Origin: Phormidesmis sp963789215
GTDB taxonomy: Bacteria; Cyanobacteriota; Cyanobacteriia; Phormidesmidales; Phormidesmidaceae
Length of the DNA stretch: 64,000 nt
Assembly (NCBI GenBank): GCA_963789215.1
Contig: CAWBJY010000005.1
Location: 277,619-341,618 of the forward strand
Reading direction: 5' to 3'
The translations under genes and the position numbers were made by a program. This document shows positions 59,070-64,000 of this stretch, one piece after another. The notes below the pieces were generated by a model. The model was given only the letters and a program-made list of their open reading frames with translations, did no database searches and was not told where the DNA came from. The stretch's first letter is position 1. The number at the start of each line of letters is the position of its first letter.

Positions 59070-60440
59070 TTAGACGGTGGCTGTCGTTCTTTGGCGGGCG
59101 GGCTGTAGCGCTTCGCCAGTAAGGCTAAAGGCTCTGGTTTCGGTGATGGTAACGGGTACGATTTGGCCCTTTAGCTGATGGATATCGCCAGCAAAGAAGG
59201 TAAGTCGGTTGCCTCGAGTGCGCCCCATTACCTGGTTGGGGTCTCTGGGGTTTACGGCTTCTACTAGAACGGTTTCGGTGCGGTTTTGGTAGCGCTGCGA
59301 TCGCACGATGGCCTGTTGCGATACTAAATGATTGATCCGCTGAAGTCGGTCTTGCTTGACTTCTTCATCTAGCTGATTGGCCCATTCTGCGGCGGGCGTC
59401 CCTGGGCGCGGAGAGTAGGCGGCTGTGTTTACCATGTCGAACACGATGTCTTCCATCACGCTGAGCGTGTCTTGGAACTGGGCTTCGGTTTCGCCGGGGA
59501 AGGCGACGATTACGTCAGCACTAATTGAGGCGTCTGGTACGTAGCGGCGCACGGTGTCGATGATGCGCCGATACTTCTCGTGGGTGTAGCCTCGGCCCAT
59601 AGCTTTGAGAATATCGTTGTTGCCCGACTGAAAGGGAATGTGGAAGTGCTCGCAAACTTTGGGCAGCTCGGCGCAGGCTTTAACCAGGCGCTCGGTGAAG
59701 TAGCGGGGGTGGCTGGTGGCAAAGCGAATGCGCTCGATGCCAGGAACATCGTGAACAAAATGTAGGAGATCGGTGAGGGTATTTTCTCGGCGGCCTTCGG
59801 GGGTGATGCCGGGGAGATCGCGGCCATAAGCGTCGATGTTTTGGCCGAGTAGCGTGACTTCTTTGTAGCCCTGCTGGCCTAGCTCGACCATTTCGTCTCG
59901 GATGGCTTCTTTGGTGCGCGATTGCTCTAGGCCGCGTACGCCGGGAACCACGCAGTAGGTGCAGCGCTCGTTGCAGCCGTAGATGACGTTTACCCAGGCG
60001 GTGACTTCGCTGTCGCGGCGCGGCTTGGTGATGTCCTCCATGATATGGACGGGTTCGGTGGCGACGATTTGGTTGCCCTGGGCGACCTGGGCGAGCAGGC
60101 TTTCTAGCTGGTTGGCGTGCTGTGGCCCCATTACGAGATCTAGCTCTGGAACTCGGCGCAGCAGGTTTTCGCCTTCTTGTTGGGCAACGCAGCCTGCGAC
60201 GACTAGCGTTAGGTTTGGATTTGTTTGTTTGCGTTTGGCCTGCTTGCCTAAGTAGGAGTACACCTTTTGCTCGGCGCTGTCTCGAATGGTGCAGGTGTTG
60301 TATAGCACCAGATCTGCCTGCAAGGGATCTTCTTCCCAGCTCAGGCCCATGTTTTCGAGGATGCCGGCCATGCGCTCGGAGTCCGCCTTGTTCATTTGGC
60401 AGCCGAAGGTGGTGACGTGGTAGCGGCGAGATTCGCTCAT
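59070..60440 (-). CDS. miaB: tRNA-2-methylthio-N6-dimethylallyladenosine synthase
   Basis: 456 residues. N-terminal UPF0004 domain with TTFGCQMNKADSERMAG, NTCTIRDSAEQKVYSYLG and VAGCVAQQEG, three Cys for the auxiliary cluster. Radical-SAM motif CNERCTYCVVPGVRG (CxxxCxxC). C-terminal TRAM domain (VLVEAVNPRD...GRTRGNRLTFF). It adds the methylthio group to i6A37 of tRNA. Standalone on the reverse strand. Confidence 0.97.
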   Translation of the reverse strand: MSESRRYHVTTFGCQMNKADSERMAGILENMGLSWEEDPLQADLVLYNTCTIRDSAEQKVYSYLGKQAKRKQTNPNLTLVVAGCVAQQEGENLLRRVPELDLVMGPQHANQLESLLAQVAQGNQIVATEPVHIMEDITKPRRDSEVTAWVNVIYGCNERCTYCVVPGVRGLEQSRTKEAIRDEMVELGQQGYKEVTLLGQNIDAYGRDLPGITPEGRRENTLTDLLHFVHDVPGIERIRFATSHPRYFTERLVKACAELPKVCEHFHIPFQSGNNDILKAMGRGYTHEKYRRIIDTVRRYVPDASISADVIVAFPGETEAQFQDTLSVMEDIVFDMVNTAAYSPRPGTPAAEWANQLDEEVKQDRLQRINHLVSQQAIVRSQRYQNRTETVLVEAVNPRDPNQVMGRTRGNRLTFFAGDIHQLKGQIVPVTITETRAFSLTGEALQPARQRTTATV

Positions 60441-60622
60441 GGCAGTAGGTGTTAGGGCAATTTTGCAACACTCTATTGTGACACTGAAGCGGAAAAATAG
60501 CTTGGCTACGCTATGCTGTCAAAAGCAAAAGATAATGAATTTGACTGTGTATTAGTTGCTGTGTATTAACTGCATACTAGCGGCGTATTGGCCGTGCATT
60601 AGTGGCGTATTGATAGAGGTGA

Positions 60623-61204
60623 GTGGTGCAAACAAAACAACGCCAATACACGTCGGAAGAATATTTGGCATTAGAAGAGGTGGCCGCTTTTCGCAGTGAG
60701 TACCGAGATGGAGACATTGTGCCGATGACGGGTGGATGTCTCAATCACAATCGAATTGCGGGAAATGTTTTTGCCTTTTTGAAGTTTATGCTGCGTAAAA
60801 CTGAAACACATCTTTATATTGGTGATTTGAGGCTGTGGATTCCTGAGTATCGGCAGCACACTTATCCAGATGTTTTGGCAATTCAGGGTTCTCCTATTTT
60901 GGAGATGGGACGAACGGATACTGTTCTAAATCCTGGTTTAATTGTTGAGGTGCTCTCAAAGTCTACTCAGAATTATGATCGCACTGATAAATTTCGCTAT
61001 TACCGCTCTATTCCAGCGCTTCAGGAATATGTGTTGATTGACCAGTACGCGATTGGCATTGAGCATTATACGAGAGCAGAGGGAGCGTCTTGGTTGTTCC
61101 GTTCGTACGAGTCTGCGGCGGAGAAAATTACGTTTGCTTCTGTGAATGTTGAAATGAGCGTTGAGGAGATTTACGAAAACGTCAGCTTTGCTGAAACTGC
61201 TTAA
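60623..61204 (+). CDS. Uma2 family endonuclease (PD-(D/E)XK-type)
   Basis: 193 residues from GTG 60623. Features: YTSEEYLALEEVAAFRSEYRDGDIVPMTGGCLNHNRIAGNVF, YPDVLAIQGSP (DxxE-type acid), LNPGLIVEVLSKSTQNYDRTDKFRYYRSI. The family is strongly amplified in cyanobacteria and has a nuclease fold; it is linked to mobile or accessory DNA, activity poorly known. Upstream DNA (60540-60615) holds degenerate short repeats. Confidence 0.9.
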   Translation: MVQTKQRQYTSEEYLALEEVAAFRSEYRDGDIVPMTGGCLNHNRIAGNVFAFLKFMLRKTETHLYIGDLRLWIPEYRQHTYPDVLAIQGSPILEMGRTDTVLNPGLIVEVLSKSTQNYDRTDKFRYYRSIPALQEYVLIDQYAIGIEHYTRAEGASWLFRSYESAAEKITFASVNVEMSVEEIYENVSFAETA

Positions 61205-61555
61205 AACGGTGGCCTCTTGGTGTTTGTCGGTGACTTGTGAGGGGCTACCGTTACGGTGTTTGGGTCGAGGGCTTAGCCGTGCGACAGCATTCAATTGTCT
61301 TCATCGAGGTTCTGAATTGCTTTCTTTGCAGCTTCTACAAGGGACACGAAGTTAATTTGTTTGCCTAGCCTGATGGCCGCTTGAAATGCCTCTAGCGCGG
61401 CTTCGTTTTCGTGTTGGCTTCGCCAAGCGACTGCCGACCTGACGAAAGATACCGAGGACTTAGTCGTAAGAAAACTAACGGTGCGCCTCGGCGAGTGGGC
61501 ACGTATGATGCGAGTAGAGAATGCGAACAGCGAGCAACCGGCAAAAGGAGTTGAT
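61205..61555. other. 351-bp gap with a possible gene remnant on the reverse strand
   Basis: The reverse frame ending at 61291 has a coding-like segment (RSQHENEAALEAFQAAIRLGKQINFVSLVEAAKKAIQNL, shown in parts) but no believable start before it runs into the methyltransferase gene. It may be the tail of a decayed gene. The last bases hold the ribosome site AAAGGAG (61544-61550) of the next gene. Confidence 0.35.
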
Positions 61556-62194
61556 ATGGACAGCAATTTTTGGCTAAAAAAGTGGGAAAAGAACGAAATT
61601 GCCTTCCACAAAAGCGAAGCAAATCCTGCTCTGGTGAAGCATTTGCCAGCGCTTGATTTAGCACCGGGCGATCGCATATTTTTGCCCCTGTGCGGCAAAA
61701 CGCTAGACATTGGCTGGCTGCTGTCTCAGGGCTACCGGGTGGCGGGCGCAGAACTCAGCGATATTGCCATTGAGCAGTTGTTTAACGAGCTAGGCGTAGA
61801 GCCTGAGATCTCGGAAGTGGGAAAATCTAAGCACTACAGCGCCAACAACATCGACATCTTTGTTGGCAATATTTTTGACTTGTCTAGCGAGATGCTTGGC
61901 CCGGTCGATGCCGTTTACGATAGAGCCGCGCTGGTGGCCCTGCCAGAAGAAATGCGCGATCGCTATACGCCACATTTAATGCAAATAACGGACAGCGCTC
62001 CGCAGCTACTCATTTGCTTTGAGTACGACCAAAGCCTCATGGCAGGCCCGCCCTTTTCTATTAGCCCGTCCGAAGTCGCTAGGCACTATCAAGACAGCTA
62101 CGAACCGACGCTTTTGCAAAGCCAAGCAGTCCCCGGCGGACTCAAAGGAAACAGCGAGGCCCAAGAAATAGTTTGGCTACTGCAAAGTCGCTAG
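61556..62194 (+). CDS. Thiopurine S-methyltransferase-like SAM-dependent methyltransferase
   Basis: 212 residues from ATG 61556, preceded by AAAGGAG at 5 nt. WLKKWEKNEIAFHKSEANPALVKH, FLPLCGKTLDIGWLLSQGYRVAGAELSDIAIEQLF and YDRAALVALPEEMRDRY are TPMT family features. Methylates S, Se or Te compounds; natural substrate unknown. The upstream in-frame ATG at 61508 and TTG/GTG codons add no family sequence. Confidence 0.88.
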   Translation: MDSNFWLKKWEKNEIAFHKSEANPALVKHLPALDLAPGDRIFLPLCGKTLDIGWLLSQGYRVAGAELSDIAIEQLFNELGVEPEISEVGKSKHYSANNIDIFVGNIFDLSSEMLGPVDAVYDRAALVALPEEMRDRYTPHLMQITDSAPQLLICFEYDQSLMAGPPFSISPSEVARHYQDSYEPTLLQSQAVPGGLKGNSEAQEIVWLLQSR

Positions 62195-62220
62195 TTGCCA
62201 ACGCAATCGGCATAAAGCTA

Positions 62221-62967
62221 TCAGGACGCTGGCGAAATCACGACGGCCCCTCGGGTAAGGCCCGACACCGAATCCACCGTATTGATGGCATCCCACAGCG
62301 TCTCTACCTTTACCCACACGGGCGGATACTTGTAGCGCGACACGTCTAAAATCAGCACCTGATCGGTATTGGCATCGTAGGCCGCTAGCGGAGAAATATG
62401 CCCGCCGCGCTCTTGCCCAATCGCCCGCCGCAAATAGTTCACCACCATAAAGTTGTTGGATTCTGCCATGTTGGTGGCAATGAGCTGCCGAAATTCATCT
62501 AGGCTAATGTCGCTGCCGTGATGGCGCTCTACCTGCACCGGATAGCTCGCAAAAATGTCCGAGAGCTGATCTAGCGTCAGCCCCTGTTTTGCGATCGTTT
62601 CGCGGGGAATGATCGCTTCTGTCTTGGCGTTAAACACGTTGTCTTGCGTAAAGTAGCCGCGCTCCCAGGCGGGCGCGATGGGCGCTGGAATGCCCACGCT
62701 GTTCAGCACCATCACGACGCTAGCAATACCGCAAAAAGCCTGGTTTTCTTGCGTTACGTACTGGCTTGCCAGCGGCACAAAGTCGGCCTGGGCGCTCGTT
62801 TGCAGCAGGCTTTGCCCAGCGGGTGAGCTGAGATTGGTGAGCTGCTCGGGTAGGGGAAGGGTCTGCGCTGAGAGTCGGGGGGCGGCGGTGGCTAGGCCGA
62901 GGCTGGCGAGTGCGATCGCAATTAAAGGCGATCGGCAGCGGAAGCGGGGAGTCAATAAATTTCGCAT
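62221..62967 (-). CDS. Phytochelatin synthase-like protein with signal peptide
   Basis: 248 residues, the short prokaryotic type. An N-terminal signal (PLIAIALASLGLATAAPRLSAQ) is followed by the papain-like catalytic domain with triad C79 (QAFCGIASVVMVLN), H190 (GGHISPLAAYD) and D208 (LILDVSRY). Bacterial enzymes mainly cleave Gly from glutathione to give gamma-glutamylcysteine rather than polymerise phytochelatins. Export to periplasm or lumen is predicted. It fits the glutathione theme of the Prx-Grx and gor genes. Confidence 0.92.
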   Translation of the reverse strand: MRNLLTPRFRCRSPLIAIALASLGLATAAPRLSAQTLPLPEQLTNLSSPAGQSLLQTSAQADFVPLASQYVTQENQAFCGIASVVMVLNSVGIPAPIAPAWERGYFTQDNVFNAKTEAIIPRETIAKQGLTLDQLSDIFASYPVQVERHHGSDISLDEFRQLIATNMAESNNFMVVNYLRRAIGQERGGHISPLAAYDANTDQVLILDVSRYKYPPVWVKVETLWDAINTVDSVSGLTRGAVVISPAS

Positions 62968-63057
62968 AGGGCAGTGCGGGGATACCTAGTTGCTGGATAT
63001 CTGATGTTTATTGTGACAGGTGGGCGAATCTTTCGGAAGGGAAGTAGCACAAGCTCA

Positions 63058-63321
63058 TTATGAGTAAAGGCGTTCATATTCGCGGTGAGAACCTATTCAG
63101 TACCAAGTAACGGTATCGTTCTCCATTATTCCTAAAGCGCGATAGCTACGAGTGACTCGGACAGACCAAAGCCCTACATTGCTATCTAGACACTTGAAGT
63201 GCAGTGATGGATGAAACGGATTTTCCTGCCAGAGCCGATAGGCTTTTCTCGCTGATTTTCTGGTAGGCTCGCTGAGCTTTTTATACTGAGTCCAAAAAGA
63301 GGGTAGCGTCGCAGACTTCAT
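63058..63321 (-). pseudogene. RelE/ParE-type toxin, truncated by an in-frame TGA
   Basis: ATG 63321 overlaps the antitoxin stop (ATGA). The frame SATLPSFWTQYKKLSEPTRKSARKAY, WSVRVTRSYRALGIMENDTVTWY ends at TGA (63097-63099). Beyond it the same frame continues IGSHREYERLYS to TAA 63058. Family toxins end with W-(F/Y)-W-I-G-S-H-xx-Y; the missing Trp is exactly at the TGA (TGG to TGA). The product of 74 residues lacks the last 12, including the GSH segment, so it is probably inactive, unless the TGA is a sequencing error. Confidence 0.78.
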
Positions 63322-63548
63322 AGCTGCTCGTAGTCCATCGGCGCAGCTTTACCTGCGGCTATCTCTTGCTTTGCTTTTTGTGCGGACGCAATCAAGCGAT
63401 CGTGAGTGCGCTCAAAGGATGCATCCCATTTGGCTTCATCTTCTAAGTCGGCAATGAACTCACGAATATGTTCTGCTACCTTCTCTTGCAGCGCACTTGG
63501 TAGCGACTCGACCATTTTGACAATAGTAGTGACTGAAGGGGAAGTCAT
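63318..63548 (-). CDS. Antitoxin of the RelE/ParE-type pair
   Basis: 76 residues from ATG 63548. A helical protein (SVTTIVKMVESLPSALQEKV, AEHIREFIADLEDEAKWDASFERTHDRL) ending in MDYEQL, typical of cyanobacterial antitoxins of this pair. ATGA overlap with the toxin gene supports translational coupling. An upstream ATG at 63605 adds 19 hydrophobic residues that do not fit. Confidence 0.8.
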   Translation of the reverse strand: MTSPSVTTIVKMVESLPSALQEKVAEHIREFIADLEDEAKWDASFERTHDRLIASAQKAKQEIAAGKAAPMDYEQL

Positions 63549-63726
63549 AAGCGCATTGAGTATGTACAGCAAATTATAGCGAAGATACAGTCCAGGATTA
63601 TTCATGGCAAAAGCCCCCGAACGACATCACAGACAAATGTAAGTAGTATATGAATACTTATTGATACGGGCGCGGCTGCGCTGGGTTAGATTGCGCAAGT
63701 TAGGGCTATAGATATTAGGGCTGTGA

Positions 63727-64000
63727 ATGAATCAGGCAGATAAGGATAGGGTCGAGTCGTTTTTGAGTAAGTGGCTGGATTCGGAAGGGAACGAGCGGGC
63801 GAACTATCAAGGTTTTTTCCTGGACTTGTGCGAGGCGCTGGGCGTGGAGAAGCCGCTGCCAAAAGGGAATGCAGCAGACGCACCGTACTGTTTTGATAAG
63901 GATATCAAGTTCTACAGCAGTAAGAAGACGGCTCCGACGACGCGCTTTGCGGACCTTTATAAAGAGGGGCTGCTTTTTAATAGAGGCGAAGCAGGGCAGC
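63727..64000 (+). CDS. MmeI-like DNA methyltransferase / type IIG R-M protein (partial, N-terminus only)
   Basis: The forward frame from ATG 63727 is open to the window edge, 91 codons. It reads VESFLSKWLDSEGNERANYQ, GFFLDLCEALGVEKPLP, PYCFDKDI, FADLYKEGLLFN. This resembles the N-terminus of MmeI-like methyltransferase-nucleases (ERANYQ...LCD.LGV..P, then DLYK.G...EAK). If so the full gene extends several kb to the right and carries a SAM domain and target recognition domain. Only the N-terminal region can be judged here. Confidence 0.6.
   Translation, partial: MNQADKDRVESFLSKWLDSEGNERANYQGFFLDLCEALGVEKPLPKGNAADAPYCFDKDIKFYSSKKTAPTTRFADLYKEGLLFNRGEAGQ

Noticed and set aside
1..64000. CRISPR arrays, insertion sequences or prophage.
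   Set aside because: The repeats seen are short and directly adjacent, without spacers; no transposase, integrase or phage gene is readable.

Overview
The window reads as chromosomal DNA of a cyanobacterium. The octamer GCGATCGC (HIP1) and its flanks recur throughout on both strands. The gene content includes an Flv1/Flv3 flavodiiron pair, menF-menD-menH for phylloquinone, a DUF1824 protein, a Mo-dependent nitrogenase C-terminal-domain protein, a Prx-Grx hybrid and many TPR and pentapeptide proteins. A non-heterocystous Leptolyngbya/Phormidesmis-type organism is my inference; no marker here fixes the genus.

Layout: 1-6.9 kb holds a DUF1824 fragment, radC, tRNA-Val(CAC), a cysK-type gene, a ZIP transporter, a peroxiredoxin-glutaredoxin hybrid, gor and a Mo-nitrogenase C-terminal-domain protein. 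6.9-15.3 kb holds a sensor kinase, a frameshifted Nfu_N/HEAT gene, aroC with an overlapping Ap4A phosphorylase gene, an M23 peptidase, an MBL-fold protein that overlaps a convergent membrane protein gene, and a DUF1499 lipocalin-like protein. 15.4-20.1 kb holds two TPR genes and recA with an SOS-type operator. 20.1-26.6 kb is the cytochrome c oxidase locus, with ctaA-ctaB divergent from ctaC-ctaD-ctaE. 26.6-36.7 kb holds a trypsin-like protease, a frameshifted GH15-like gene, the menF-menD-menH operon (menH frameshifted) and flv3-flv1. 36.8-43.9 kb holds rsmD, a rhodanese, a YaiI/DUF188 gene, pentapeptide and alpha/beta-fold genes, and a protein kinase homologue whose catalytic residues are replaced. 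44-54 kb holds a fused speD-speE gene, a type IA topoisomerase, DUF389, a sulfite-oxidase-like protein, a TPR/Sel1 divergent pair around a perfect LexA-type box, a phosphoesterase and UspA. 54.5-64 kb holds an alanine/glycine symporter, a flavin disulfide reductase, miaB, Uma2, a TPMT-like methyltransferase, phytochelatin synthase, a type II toxin-antitoxin pair with a prematurely stopped toxin, and the start of an MmeI-like DNA methyltransferase.

Three genes (Nfu/HEAT, GH15-like, menH) are each split by exactly one surplus base at a short homopolymer, and a fourth (pentapeptide) may be. The toxin gene has an in-frame TGA where the family has Trp. These are either real decay or base-calling errors; sequence alone cannot tell. 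Short perfect tandem duplications (15-23 bp) recur across the window, and several sit exactly on stop codons. The functional themes are redox and peroxide defence (Prx-Grx, Gor, Flv1/Flv3, phytochelatin synthase), respiration (cytochrome oxidase and heme A) and quinone synthesis. A defence-type accessory edge begins at about 60.6 kb. No CRISPR array, rRNA or intact mobile element is visible.
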